Shown: positions 7,874-16,693 of the stretch, in pieces | Layout: each line of letters begins with the position of its first letter | How positions within the stretch are numbered: the stretch's first letter is position 1 | From: Rhizobium sp. R635 | Lineage (GTDB): Bacteria > Pseudomonadota > Alphaproteobacteria > Rhizobiales > Rhizobiaceae | DNA: 64,000 bases | Assembly (NCBI RefSeq): GCF_002211285.1 | Contig: NZ_LOKX01000012.1 | Coordinates: forward strand, 372,001-436,000 | Direction: 5' to 3' | Position numbers and translations under genes: made by a program | The notes under the pieces: generated by a model | The model's database searches: none | What the model saw: the letters and a program-made list of their open reading frames with translations, nothing else | What the model was told of the DNA's origin: nothing

Positions 7874-8920
7874 TCAGAACAGCTTGTCCGGGATCCAGCT
7901 AGCGGTCGCCGCATCGCTGGTGCTGAAGGCCGGGATCTTTGCCGCCAGATCCTCGATCGTCTTGACGCCGGCCGCGCGCAGGCTCTCCTGCGTGAGAAGC
8001 GTCGGCTTGACGGTGATCTGGCGGGGAACCGTCTGGCCGGCGATTTCGAGCGCCGCCGCGCGGATGGAGACGGCGCCGACGACGGCAGGATTGGTCGCGA
8101 CGGTTGCGACCCAAGGGCTGCCCTCCTCGGTGATTTCCTGGATATCGGCCGTCGAGACATCTGCCGAATAGATCTTGAGCTTGCTCGATATGCCGAGGTC
8201 GTTGGCGGCAAGTTTTACGCCGCGGGCGAATTCGTCATAGGGCGCGAAGACGACTGAAATATCGGGGTTGGCGGTGAGCGCGGCCTTTGCCTGGTCGGCG
8301 GTCGAGGTCGCCGTCGTGTCGCTGACATTGCCGAAGCGGGCCTTTTCGACGACGCCTTTATTGTCCGACTTGAACTTGTCCCAGACTTCGTTGCGGCGGT
8401 CGAGCGGCGCAAAGCCTGCGACATAGACATAGCCGGCTTTGAAGTCCCTGCCGTTATCCTTCACCGCCTGCTCGAGCGCCAGAGAGGCGAGCTCGTGGTC
8501 GCTCTGCTCCACCTGCGGGATCTTGGGATTGTTGAGGTTGACGTCGAAGGCCACGACCTTGATGCCCTTGTCGAGCGCCTGCTGCACGACGTCGCCGAGC
8601 GATTCCGGCAGGCCGTGGTCGATGACGATGCCGGAGACGCCGAGATTGATCGCCTGAAGGATCTGTTCGCGCTGCTCGGCGGCGTCCTGCCGGCCGGGGA
8701 AGACGCGCAGATCGATATCCAGCGCCTTGGCCTGGGCTTCGGCGCCGGCCTGATAGGCCTGGAAGAAATCGCCGGCCGAGATGTAGCTGATCAGCGCCAC
8801 CTTGACGCCGCCCTTGTCGAAGGGGGTCGGAGCACCGGAGAGACCGTCTGCATGTGCGCCTTGAATGAAAATAAACGGAATGACGGCGGCGGAGAGTGCA
8901 AGCCGTGCGAGGGATTTCAT
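7874..8920 (-). CDS. Ribose-type (RbsB family) ABC transporter substrate-binding protein
   Basis: 348 residues with a Sec signal peptide (MKSLARLALSAAVIPFIFIQGAHA). The mature protein has the type I periplasmic-binding fold of the RbsB/LsrB group: 'VALISYISAGDFFQAYQAGAEAQAKALDIDLRVFPGRQDAAEQREQILQAINLGVSGIVIDHG' and 'YVAGFAPLDRRNEVWDKF'. The start has AAGGAACG upstream. The matching ATPase and permease are encoded divergently at 9131-11682, so the importer is split over two operons that share one intergenic control region. A following SfnB-like gene suggests the ligand is a substrate of the flavoenzymes rather than an ordinary sugar; that is inference. Confidence 0.88.
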   Translation of the reverse strand: MKSLARLALSAAVIPFIFIQGAHADGLSGAPTPFDKGGVKVALISYISAGDFFQAYQAGAEAQAKALDIDLRVFPGRQDAAEQREQILQAINLGVSGIVIDHGLPESLGDVVQQALDKGIKVVAFDVNLNNPKIPQVEQSDHELASLALEQAVKDNGRDFKAGYVYVAGFAPLDRRNEVWDKFKSDNKGVVEKARFGNVSDTTATSTADQAKAALTANPDISVVFAPYDEFARGVKLAANDLGISSKLKIYSADVSTADIQEITEEGSPWVATVATNPAVVGAVSIRAAALEIAGQTVPRQITVKPTLLTQESLRAAGVKTIEDLAAKIPAFSTSDAATASWIPDKLF

Positions 8921-8989
8921 CGTCGCGTTCCTTCTGACAATCGGAGGCGTCGTCTGACAGGTTCAGCCCTCGCGACGCGTTGATTTATT

Positions 8990-9017
8990 AGATATAATAT
9001 CTATGCTTTTAGTAGAT
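8990..9017. promoter_or_regulatory. Overlapping palindromes in the divergent importer promoter (shared operator, site 2)
   Basis: ATCTATGCTTTTAGTAGAT (8999-9017) has the same TCTAT-N7-RTAGA geometry as site 1. Its left arm overlaps a second palindrome AGATATAATATCT (8990-9002). They lie in a 210-bp AT-rich gap between the binding-protein gene (start 8920) and the ATPase gene (start about 9131), suited to control both directions. Confidence 0.5.
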
Positions 9018-9130
9018 TAAATGATCCGATTTTGCGGGCTTCGGGAGATTCTTTGTTTCCCTCGCGCAGCTCACCAGGGAAATGCGTGCCTGGAATTCGA
9101 CCGTCCGAACGAGGCACACTTCCGATACAA

Positions 9131-10636
9131 ATGCAGTCCCGGACCTTGCCGATGCCGCTTCTCCACGTTGACGATATGACCCGCAGCTTCGGGTCGACGC
9201 AGGCGCTTGCCGGCGCCCAGCTTTCGATCGAGCGCGGCGAGATCGTGGCGCTGATGGGCGCGAACGGCGCGGGCAAATCGACGCTGGTGAAGATCCTATC
9301 CGGCGTTCTGCCGGCCGATGGCGGCACGATCCATTTCGATGGCCGTCCATTTGCGCCGCGCAGCCCGGCCGAAGCGGCAAAGGCTGGTGTCGTCACCGTG
9401 CACCAATCGACGGATCTCGTCGGCGCGGCGGGACTGACCGTTGCCGACGCCTTGCTTCTCAATCGCTTCGCCGATCGCAGCACGCCTTTCTTCGTGTCGC
9501 GGGCCGGCATCCGCCGCGCGGCACAGGCAATGCTCGATGCCGCCGGCTTCAGCCTGCCGCTCGACCGCGATTTCGGCGAACTCGCCAGTGCCGACCGCCA
9601 ACTTGTGGCGATCGCACGGGCGCTCGCCAACCGCGCCGATCTTCTTATCCTCGACGAGCCGACGGCGAGCCTTTCCGGCGAGGAAAGCCGACGCCTCTTC
9701 GATATTCTGCTGAGGCTTCGCAAACGGGGCCTGGCGATCCTCTACATCTCGCATCGCACCGCCGATCTGGAAGCGATCGCCGATCGTGCGCTGGTCATGC
9801 GCAGTGGCCGCGTCGTCGGCACTTTCTCGCGACCGATCGATTTTTCGAGCGCTATCGAGACGATGATCGGCCGCAAACTGGATGCGGCGCGGCCGGATGC
9901 GCGGCCCGCGACCGGGCCGGCAATTTTCGAGATGCACGATATCAGTTTGATGCCTGGAAGCACGCCCTTCGACCTGTCGCTGCATGAGGGCGAGGTCGTG
10001 GCGGTGACGGGCGTGCTCGGCGCCGGCAAGAGCCGGTTGCTCCAGGCAATCTTCGGCGTAACGGCGCTTAGCCGTGGTGCGATGTTTCTGGACGGACGGC
10101 CCTACCGGCCGAAAAACCCGGCCGAGGCGATTGCATCAGGTGTCGCGATGGCGGCCGAAGACCGGCACCGCTCCTCGCTGATGCCGCCGGCATGGCCCGG
10201 CCATTCGCTCTCGGCGACGATCAGCCTGCCGCATCTCGCCAAATGGTATCCGCATGGTTTCCTTCTCGGCGGCCGCGAGCGGCGCGAGGCCGAGCAGGCG
10301 ATCACCCGTCTCGGCATCAAGGCCGCAGGCCCGCTCGCCTCGATCTGGTCGCTCTCCGGCGGCAACCAGCAGAAGGCGGTGATCGCCCGCTGGGAAGCCG
10401 AGCCGAGCCGGCTTCTGCTGCTCGACGAACCCTTCCAGGGCGTCGATGTCGGCGCCCGCCGCGACATCATCCGGGCCATCCGCAGCCGCACCGACCGGGC
10501 GACGCTGATCGCGACCTCCGATCCGGAGGAGGCCTATGAAGTGGCCGACCGCATCCTCGTCATTGATCGCCATGTGTTGAGACCCGCAATCGGCGGGACC
10601 GCCCTTCATCCCGAAATCCATGGAATATCCGCATGA
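9131..10636 (+). CDS. Ribose-type ABC transporter ATP-binding protein (two ATPase domains)
   Basis: About 501 residues with the duplicated nucleotide-binding domains of the RbsA/MglA class. Domain 1 has Walker A 'LMGANGAGKSTLVKIL' and Walker B 'LLILDEPTASLSG'. Domain 2 has an atypical Walker A 'VLGAGKSRLLQAIFG', signature 'LSGGNQQKAVIARW' and Walker B 'LLLLDEPFQGVDVGA'. In domain 1 the signature region reads 'ELASADRQLVAIARAL', degenerate as is usual for this class. The start could be 9131 or 9152; neither has a strong ribosome site. It overlaps the permease start by four bases (ATGA). Confidence 0.88.
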   Translation: MQSRTLPMPLLHVDDMTRSFGSTQALAGAQLSIERGEIVALMGANGAGKSTLVKILSGVLPADGGTIHFDGRPFAPRSPAEAAKAGVVTVHQSTDLVGAAGLTVADALLLNRFADRSTPFFVSRAGIRRAAQAMLDAAGFSLPLDRDFGELASADRQLVAIARALANRADLLILDEPTASLSGEESRRLFDILLRLRKRGLAILYISHRTADLEAIADRALVMRSGRVVGTFSRPIDFSSAIETMIGRKLDAARPDARPATGPAIFEMHDISLMPGSTPFDLSLHEGEVVAVTGVLGAGKSRLLQAIFGVTALSRGAMFLDGRPYRPKNPAEAIASGVAMAAEDRHRSSLMPPAWPGHSLSATISLPHLAKWYPHGFLLGGRERREAEQAITRLGIKAAGPLASIWSLSGGNQQKAVIARWEAEPSRLLLLDEPFQGVDVGARRDIIRAIRSRTDRATLIATSDPEEAYEVADRILVIDRHVLRPAIGGTALHPEIHGISA

Positions 10637-11682
10637 CGACGATCGACGAAGAAACCTTGTCGCAGGCAAGCGCCCTGCCGCGTGCCGACCGCAACCGCCT
10701 TGCCGCTCTCGGCGCGTTCCTGCGGGCGGGCGCGGTCTTCATCCTGCTTGCGGCTCTCGTCGTCGGTTTCACGATCGCCGAGCCCGCCTTCATCAATATC
10801 GCCAATCTGATGAGCATCCTGCAGGCAGTGTCCGTCGTCGCCATTCTCGGCGCCGGCGTCACCGTCACGCTTGCTGTCGGCGGCTTCGACCTGTCGATCG
10901 GCGCGGTCGCCGCCTCAAGCGTCATGGCGGCAAGCTACGCGATGATCGTCTGGGGCTTCGACGCCTATGCGGCGGTGCCATTGGTGCTCGCCTTCGGCGC
11001 CCTCGTCGGTCTCGTCAACGCCTTTCTCATCGTGCGCTTGAGGGTGCCCGATCTTTTGGCGACGCTGGCGATGATGTTCCTGCTGTCCGGCCTGCAATTG
11101 ATCCCGACAGCGGGCCGGTCGATTTCAGCAGGTCTCACCCTGCCGGACGGCTCGAAGGCGACCGGGGCCTATGACCCGGCCTTCCTGCTGATCGGCCGCT
11201 ACAGCATCTTCGGCACCCTGCCCGTTTCCGTGCTGCTGATGGCGGCGGTCGCCATCGCGCTCTTCGTGCTCACCGAACGCACCCGCATCGGCCGGCTGCT
11301 GTTTGCGACCGGCGGCAACGAGGTCGCCACCCGGCTTGCCGGGGCCTCGACCGTCCGGCTGAAGACGCTCGCCTATGTCATATCGGGCACGCTGGCATCG
11401 CTCGGCGGCATCGTCATCGCCGCCCGGGTGGGGCGCGGCGATATCTCGTCGGGTGGCTCGCTGCTGATGGATTCGGTCGCCGCTGCCTTGATCGGTTTTG
11501 CCGTTCTCAACCTGCGCCGTCCGAACGTGCTCGGCACCATTGCCGGCGCCGTCTTCGTCGGTGTGCTCCTGAACGGCCTCACCATGCTGAACGCTCCCTA
11601 CTACACCCAGGATTTCGTCAAGGGCGCCGTGCTCGTCGGAGCCCTGGCGCTGACCTACGGCCTCGGCCGTACCAATCCTTAA
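10633..11682 (+). CDS. Ribose-type (RbsC family) ABC transporter permease
   Basis: 349 residues, about 8-10 hydrophobic segments, of the branched-chain amino acid/ribose permease superfamily. Family stretches include 'VVAILGAGVTVTLAVGGFDLSIGAVAASSVMAAS', 'GALVGLVNAFLIVRLRVPDLLATLAMMFLLSGLQLI' and the conserved cytoplasmic loop 'GGNEVATRLAGASTVRLKTLAYVISGTLASLGGIVIAAR'. It is translationally coupled to the ATPase gene and followed after 18 bp by the FMN monooxygenase gene. It works with the divergently encoded binding protein at 7874. Confidence 0.9.
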   Translation: MTTIDEETLSQASALPRADRNRLAALGAFLRAGAVFILLAALVVGFTIAEPAFINIANLMSILQAVSVVAILGAGVTVTLAVGGFDLSIGAVAASSVMAASYAMIVWGFDAYAAVPLVLAFGALVGLVNAFLIVRLRVPDLLATLAMMFLLSGLQLIPTAGRSISAGLTLPDGSKATGAYDPAFLLIGRYSIFGTLPVSVLLMAAVAIALFVLTERTRIGRLLFATGGNEVATRLAGASTVRLKTLAYVISGTLASLGGIVIAARVGRGDISSGGSLLMDSVAAALIGFAVLNLRRPNVLGTIAGAVFVGVLLNGLTMLNAPYYTQDFVKGAVLVGALALTYGLGRTNP

Positions 11683-11700
11683 ATTCCAAGGAACAAAGAC

Positions 11701-13098
11701 ATGACCCGTCAAATCAGGCTGAACGCCTTCGACATGAATTGCGTCGGACACCAGTCGCCGGGGCTCTGGCGCCATCCGCGCGACAAATCCTGGACCTACA
11801 AGGATCTCGACTACTGGGTGCATCTGGCAAAGACGCTGGAGCGCGGCAAGTTCGATGGGCTGTTCATCGCAGATGTGCTCGGCGTCTATGACGTGCTGAA
11901 CGGCAATGTCGATGCGGCGCTACGCCATTCCGCTCAGGTGCCGGTCAACGATCCGCTGCAGCTCATCCCGACCATGGCTTACGAGACCGAGCATCTCGGC
12001 TTCGGCCTGACCGCCTCGCTCTCTTTCGAGCATCCCTACACCTTCGCCCGGCGCATCTCGACGCTCGACCATCTGACCAAGGGCCGCGTCGGCTGGAACA
12101 TCGTGACCTCCTATCTCAACAGCGGCGCGCTCAATATCGGCCAGCCGGCACAGACGAAGCATGACGATCGGTACGATCTCGCCGAGGAATATCTCGAAGT
12201 CTGCTATAAGCTCTGGGAGGGCAGTTGGGAGGACGGGGCCGTCGTTCGCGACCGGGAAAGCGGTATCTTCACCCATCCCGAGAAGGTCCATCCGATCAAC
12301 CATTCCGGCAAGCATTTCAACGTGCCCGGCATTCATTTGAGCGAGCCCTCGCCGCAGCGTACGCCGGTGCTCTACCAGGCCGGCGCTTCCAGCCGAGGCA
12401 AGGATTTCGCGGGCGCCCATGCCGAATGCATCTTCGTCGCCTCGCCGTCGAAGGCCGTGCTGAAACGCTATGTCGCCAATGTCCGCGAGGCGGCCGAGCG
12501 CGCCGGCCGCAACCCGCGCGAAATCCTCGCCTTCAACCTGCAGACAGTCATTCTCGGCGAGACGGATGCGGAGGCGCAGCGCAAGTTCAACGAATACCGC
12601 AAGTACGCCTCTTTCGAGGGCGCGCTGACGCTGATCTCCGGCTGGACCGGCATCGATTTCGGCCAGTTCGGACCTGATGAGGTGCTGCGGCACCGTCATA
12701 CCAATGCCGTGCAATCGGCCGTGGAGACTTTCACGACGATCGATCCGACCAAGGAGTGGACGGTGCGCGAAATGGCCGACTGGGTCGGTGTCGGCGGCTT
12801 TGGTCCTGTCTTCGTCGGCTCGCCGCAGACGGTCGCCGACCTGATGCAGGAATGGATCGAGGATACCGATGTCGATGGCTTCAATCTCGCCTATGCCGTG
12901 ACGCCCGAGAGTTTCGAGGATGCCGTCGATCTGCTGGTGCCGGAATTACAGAAGCGCGGCGTCTACAAGACCGAATATGCCAAGGGAACGTTGCGCGAAA
13001 AGCTTGGGGGCGCGGGACCCAGGCTTGCCGCGCCGCATCCGGGTGCGGCTTATCGCAACCTCTTCAGCGAGCCCGCACGCTTGGCCGCCAGCGCTTGA
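11701..13098 (+). CDS. NtaA/SnaA/DszA-type FMN-dependent monooxygenase (luciferase-like)
   Basis: 465 residues, the usual length for the NtaA/SnaA/DszA/DmoA family. Typical blocks are 'MTRQIRLNAFDMNCVGHQSPGLWRHPRD', 'LAKTLERGKFDGLFIADVLGVYD', 'TASLSFEHPYTFARRISTLDHLTKGRVGWNIVTSYLNS' and 'PVLYQAGASSRGKDFAGAHAECIF'. These enzymes use FMNH2 from a partner reductase to oxidise substrates such as nitrilotriacetate, dimethylsulfide or dibenzothiophene sulfone. AAGGA precedes the ATG. It is third in the ATPase-permease operon, so the imported compound is probably its substrate. No reductase is adjacent; the FMN reductase at 55137 could serve. Confidence 0.9.
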   Translation: MTRQIRLNAFDMNCVGHQSPGLWRHPRDKSWTYKDLDYWVHLAKTLERGKFDGLFIADVLGVYDVLNGNVDAALRHSAQVPVNDPLQLIPTMAYETEHLGFGLTASLSFEHPYTFARRISTLDHLTKGRVGWNIVTSYLNSGALNIGQPAQTKHDDRYDLAEEYLEVCYKLWEGSWEDGAVVRDRESGIFTHPEKVHPINHSGKHFNVPGIHLSEPSPQRTPVLYQAGASSRGKDFAGAHAECIFVASPSKAVLKRYVANVREAAERAGRNPREILAFNLQTVILGETDAEAQRKFNEYRKYASFEGALTLISGWTGIDFGQFGPDEVLRHRHTNAVQSAVETFTTIDPTKEWTVREMADWVGVGGFGPVFVGSPQTVADLMQEWIEDTDVDGFNLAYAVTPESFEDAVDLLVPELQKRGVYKTEYAKGTLREKLGGAGPRLAAPHPGAAYRNLFSEPARLAASA

Positions 13099-13157
13099 AT
13101 GAAATAATGGCTGGGTGACAAAAAATGTCTCGCCCGGCCTGATCATTCGAATTTAAT

Positions 13158-13176
13158 CTCTATCACAATTGGTATT
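13158..13176. promoter_or_regulatory. Half-site resembling the shared operator (site 4)
   Basis: TCTATCACA (13159-13167) is identical to the left half of site 1 and is placed 47-65 bp before the peptide-type binding-protein start, but the right half (GTATT) does not match. It could be a weak site or coincidence. Confidence 0.25.
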
Positions 13177-13222
13177 TCGCCCCGAATATGGGTGCGCGGA
13201 ATTTGATCGATCCGGAGGGCGC

Positions 13223-14833
13223 ATGACCATTCCAGAAATCTCGCGGCGCACGCTGATGAAGGGCACCGCCCTCCTCCTCGCCTCGACGGCGCTCGCCCGG
13301 CAAGCCTTTGCGCAGGATGCACCAAAGGGTGGCCGGCTGGTCGTCGCGGCCGATTCCGAGCCGAAGAACCTCAACCCCGCCATCGTCGCCTCGAACGGCG
13401 TCTTCTTCATCGCCAGCAAGGTGATCGAGCCGCTCGCAGAAGCGTCCTTCGACGGCAAGGACGGGCTTGCGCCTCGCCTCGCCACCTCCTGGGAGGGCTC
13501 GCCCGACGGCCTCTCCGTCACCTTCAAGCTGCGCGACGGTGTGACCTGGCACGACGGCAAGCCGTTCACCTCGGTCGATGTCGCCTTCTCCGCGCTCAAT
13601 ATCTGGAAGCCGCTGCAGAATCTCGGCCGCCTGGTCTTCGCCAATCTCGAAGCCGTCGATACGCCCGACGATTACACCGCGATCTTCCGTTTCTCCAAGC
13701 CGACGCCGTTCCAGCTCATCCGTAATGCGCTGTCTGTTGTAACAAGCGTCGTCGCCAAGCATATCTTTGAAGGTAGCGATATCGCCACCAATCCTGCGAA
13801 CAACAAGCTCGTCGGCACCGGGCCCTTCACCTTCGCCGAATACAAGCCCGGTGAATATTACCGGCTGGCGCGCAACGAGAACTACTGGGACAAGGACCAG
13901 CCGAAACTCGACGAGATCGTCTACCGTGTGCTGCCCGACCGCGAGGCGGCGGGTGCGGCGCTCGAAGCCGACGAAATCCAGCTTGCCGCCTTCTCGGCGG
14001 TGCCGCTTGCCGATCTTGGCCGCATCTCCAAGGTCGACGGCATCAAGGTGATTTCCAAGGGCTACGAGGCCTTGACTTACCAGCTCGTCGTCGAGATCAA
14101 TCACCGCCGCAAGGAACTGGCCGATCTTAGGGTCCGCCAGGCGATCGCGCAGGCGATCGACAAGAAATTCGTGGTCGATACGATTTTCCTCGGTTACGCC
14201 GCTGCCTCCACCGGGCCGGTGCCGAAGAATGCGCCGGAGTTCTATACGCCGGATGTCGCGACCTATGATTTCAACCCCGTGGCCGCCAACGATATTCTCG
14301 ACAAGGCAGGATATAAACAGGGGCCGGACGGCAACCGCTTCAAGCTGAAGCTTCGCCCCGCGCCCTATTTCAACGAGACCCGGCAGTTCGGTGATTATCT
14401 GCGCCAGGCGCTCGCGGTGATCGGCATCGATGCCGAGATCGTCAATGCCGATGCGGCCGCGCATCAGAAGGCTGTTTATACCGATCACGATTTTGATCTC
14501 GCCGTCGGCCCGCCGGTCTTCCGCGGCGATCCGGCGATCTCTACCACCATTCTCGTCCGATCCGGCACGCCTGATGGCGTGCCCTTCTCCAACCAGGGCG
14601 GCTACGTCAATCCGGAGCTCGACAAGATCATCGCGCAGGCTTCCGAGACGGTCGATACGGCGGCGCGCACCGATCTCTACCGCAAGTTCCAGCAGCTCGT
14701 CGTTGCCGATCTGCCGCTGATCAACGTCGCGGAATGGGGGTTCATCACCGTCGCGCGCGACACCGTGCTCAACGTCTCGAACAATCCGCGCTGGGCCGTT
14801 TCGAACTGGGGCGATACCGCGCTGCAATCGTGA
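13223..14833 (+). CDS. Oligopeptide-type ABC transporter substrate-binding protein
   Basis: 536 residues of extracellular solute-binding family 5 (DppA/OppA/NikA). It begins MTIPEISRRTLMKGTALLLASTALARQAFAQ, a twin-arginine-like signal, then 'GGRLVVAADSEPKNLNPAIV' and the family motif 'LATSWEGSPDGLSVTFKLRDGVTWHDGKPFTSVDVAFSA'. The ATG at 13223 follows CGGAGGG; an upstream in-frame start at 13169 is less likely. First gene of a five-gene importer operon plus an aminotransferase. Ligands of this family include peptides, opines and nickel; the one here is unknown. Confidence 0.9.
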   Translation: MTIPEISRRTLMKGTALLLASTALARQAFAQDAPKGGRLVVAADSEPKNLNPAIVASNGVFFIASKVIEPLAEASFDGKDGLAPRLATSWEGSPDGLSVTFKLRDGVTWHDGKPFTSVDVAFSALNIWKPLQNLGRLVFANLEAVDTPDDYTAIFRFSKPTPFQLIRNALSVVTSVVAKHIFEGSDIATNPANNKLVGTGPFTFAEYKPGEYYRLARNENYWDKDQPKLDEIVYRVLPDREAAGAALEADEIQLAAFSAVPLADLGRISKVDGIKVISKGYEALTYQLVVEINHRRKELADLRVRQAIAQAIDKKFVVDTIFLGYAAASTGPVPKNAPEFYTPDVATYDFNPVAANDILDKAGYKQGPDGNRFKLKLRPAPYFNETRQFGDYLRQALAVIGIDAEIVNADAAAHQKAVYTDHDFDLAVGPPVFRGDPAISTTILVRSGTPDGVPFSNQGGYVNPELDKIIAQASETVDTAARTDLYRKFQQLVVADLPLINVAEWGFITVARDTVLNVSNNPRWAVSNWGDTALQS

Positions 14834-14873
14834 TAGGATTGGCGGCAACTCTCTTCCAGAGGCCCTCTCCGGC

Positions 14874-15863
14874 GTGAAACGAGCAATCATTCTCCTGAGA
14901 CGCAGGGCGATCAGCAGCATTCCGGTGCTGCTGATCGTGGTGATTTTCACGTTTTTCCTGCTTGAATCCGCTTCGGGCGATGCGGTCGACGCCTATCTCG
15001 GCTCGATCGGCGGCGGTGACGCGGTGCTGATCCAGTCGCTGCGCGAGAGCTATGGCCTCGACCGCTCCATGCTCGCGCGCCTCTGGCTCTATCTCTCCTC
15101 GCTGGCCCGGTTCGATCTCGGCTGGTCAGTCGCCTTCAACCGGCCGGTCGGCGAACTGATCGCCGAACGCTTGCCCAACACGCTGCTCCTGATGGGAAGC
15201 GCCACGGCGCTTTCCTTCGGCCTCGGCTCGGCCCTCGGCATCCTTGCCGGCGCGCGGCCGGGCAGTTTGCGGGACCGGCTGCTGTCGATCGGTTCGCTTG
15301 TTGTTTATGCCATTCCGAGCTTCTGGCTTGGGCTGGTCTTGAGCATCGCCTTTTCGGTGAAGCTGCGCTGGTTTCCGATCGCCGGCATCGAGACGATCGC
15401 GTCCGGTAAGACGGGTTTTGCGCGCGCGCTTGATATTGCCGATCATCTGGTTCTGCCGGTCGGCGCGCTTGCCTTGATCTATCTCGCCCTGTTTCTGAGG
15501 GTGATGCGGGCCGGCATGACGGAGGCCTGGAAGCTGGATTTCGTGCTTTTCGCCCGCGCCAAAGGCCTGTCGCGCAGCCGCATCGTGCTGCGCCATGTCG
15601 CGCGCAATGCGCTGCTGCCCCTCGTCACCATGCTTGGGCTGCAATCGGCGGCCATGCTCGGCGGCAGCGTGGTGATCGAGAGTGTCTTTGCCGTCCCCGG
15701 TTTCGGGCGGCTGGCTCAGGAGGCGGTCAACGGCCGCGACGCGCCGCTGCTGATGGGCATTATCGTCACCAGCGCCGTCCTCGTCATATCGGTCAACTTC
15801 CTCGTCGATCTCGTCTATGCCGCGCTCGACCCGCGCATCGGCGCTTCGGAGGGCGGCGCATGA
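14874..15863 (+). CDS. Oligopeptide-type ABC transporter permease (DppB class)
   Basis: 329 residues with an N-terminal anchor 'AISSIPVLLIVVIFTFFLLESASGDAVDAYL' and five further membrane segments. The EAA-like loop reads 'FVLFARAKGLSRSRIVLRHVARNALLPLVTMLG', as expected for DppB permeases. It begins with GTG at 14874 after AGAGG, and its stop overlaps the next permease start by four bases. Confidence 0.9.
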   Translation: MKRAIILLRRRAISSIPVLLIVVIFTFFLLESASGDAVDAYLGSIGGGDAVLIQSLRESYGLDRSMLARLWLYLSSLARFDLGWSVAFNRPVGELIAERLPNTLLLMGSATALSFGLGSALGILAGARPGSLRDRLLSIGSLVVYAIPSFWLGLVLSIAFSVKLRWFPIAGIETIASGKTGFARALDIADHLVLPVGALALIYLALFLRVMRAGMTEAWKLDFVLFARAKGLSRSRIVLRHVARNALLPLVTMLGLQSAAMLGGSVVIESVFAVPGFGRLAQEAVNGRDAPLLMGIIVTSAVLVISVNFLVDLVYAALDPRIGASEGGA

Positions 15864-16693
15864 GCCGGTTCCAGCTGTTCCTGCGCCAGCCGGAAGGCGT
15901 GATCGGGTTTGTGATCCTGGTCATCCTGCTTCTAGCGAGCCTGCTTGCGCCCATCGTCTCGCCGGGTGATCCGTTGAGGATTGCCGGTCGCGCGTTGCTG
16001 GCGCCATTTTCCGATCCGGCTTTTCCGCTCGGCACGGATCGTCTCGGCCGCGATGTCCTCGCCGGCCTGCTCTACGGCGCGCGTACGTCGCTCGCTGTCG
16101 GTCTTGCAGCGGCGTTTTCGGCCATGCTCCTCGGCGTCTGCGTCGGCATGGCGGCTGGTTTTGTCGGTGGGATCGTTGACGAGGCGCTGATGCGTGTGGT
16201 CGATGCCTTCCAGATCGTGCCGGCTTTCTTGCTCGCCCTTGCCTTCGTCAGCACCATAGGCGTCTCCACGCCGGTCGTCGTTCTTGCCATCGCGCTCGGC
16301 GCCTGGGCCGATCCGGCGCGGCTGACGAGAGCGCAGGTGCTGGCGATCCGCGAGCAGGATTATGTCGCCTCGGCAAGGGTGATCGGCATGCATCCGACCG
16401 AGATTGCCTTCCGCGAGATCCTGCCGAACGCGCTGCCGCCGGTGCTGGCGCTTTCCGCCACCATCGTTGCCGGCGCGATCCTCACCGAGGCAGCACTTTC
16501 CTTTCTGGGTCTCGGCAATCCGAATATCGCCACCTGGGGTTCGATGATCGCCGAGGGCCGCAGCGTCCTGCGTTCGGCCTCCTATCTCTCGGTCATCCCG
16601 GGCGCCGCCCTCGCCGTGACCGTGCTCGGTGTCCATCTCTTCAGCGAAGGCCTCGGCAAGGCGCTGGTCGAGAACGGCGTGAGGGCGGCATGA
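15860..16693 (+). CDS. Oligopeptide-type ABC transporter permease (DppC class)
   Basis: 277 residues, six membrane segments. Typical DppC features are 'PFSDPAFPLGTDRLGRDVLAGLLYGARTSLAVGLAAA' and the EAA loop 'YVASARVIGMHPTEIAFREILPNALPPVLALSA'. Coupled by ATGA overlaps to the permease before and the ATPase after it, so the importer subunits are made together. Confidence 0.9.
   Translation: MSRFQLFLRQPEGVIGFVILVILLLASLLAPIVSPGDPLRIAGRALLAPFSDPAFPLGTDRLGRDVLAGLLYGARTSLAVGLAAAFSAMLLGVCVGMAAGFVGGIVDEALMRVVDAFQIVPAFLLALAFVSTIGVSTPVVVLAIALGAWADPARLTRAQVLAIREQDYVASARVIGMHPTEIAFREILPNALPPVLALSATIVAGAILTEAALSFLGLGNPNIATWGSMIAEGRSVLRSASYLSVIPGAALAVTVLGVHLFSEGLGKALVENGVRAA

Noticed and set aside
6589..8211. 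Extension of SfnB-like gene 2 to 540 residues
   Set aside because: The extra 138 residues are Arg/Ser-rich shadow of the binding-protein gene; the ATG at 7797 has a ribosome site and family start.
13110..13138. Possible terminator after the FMN monooxygenase gene
   Set aside because: The hairpin is imperfect around an A-rich loop and no T tract follows; not reported as a feature.
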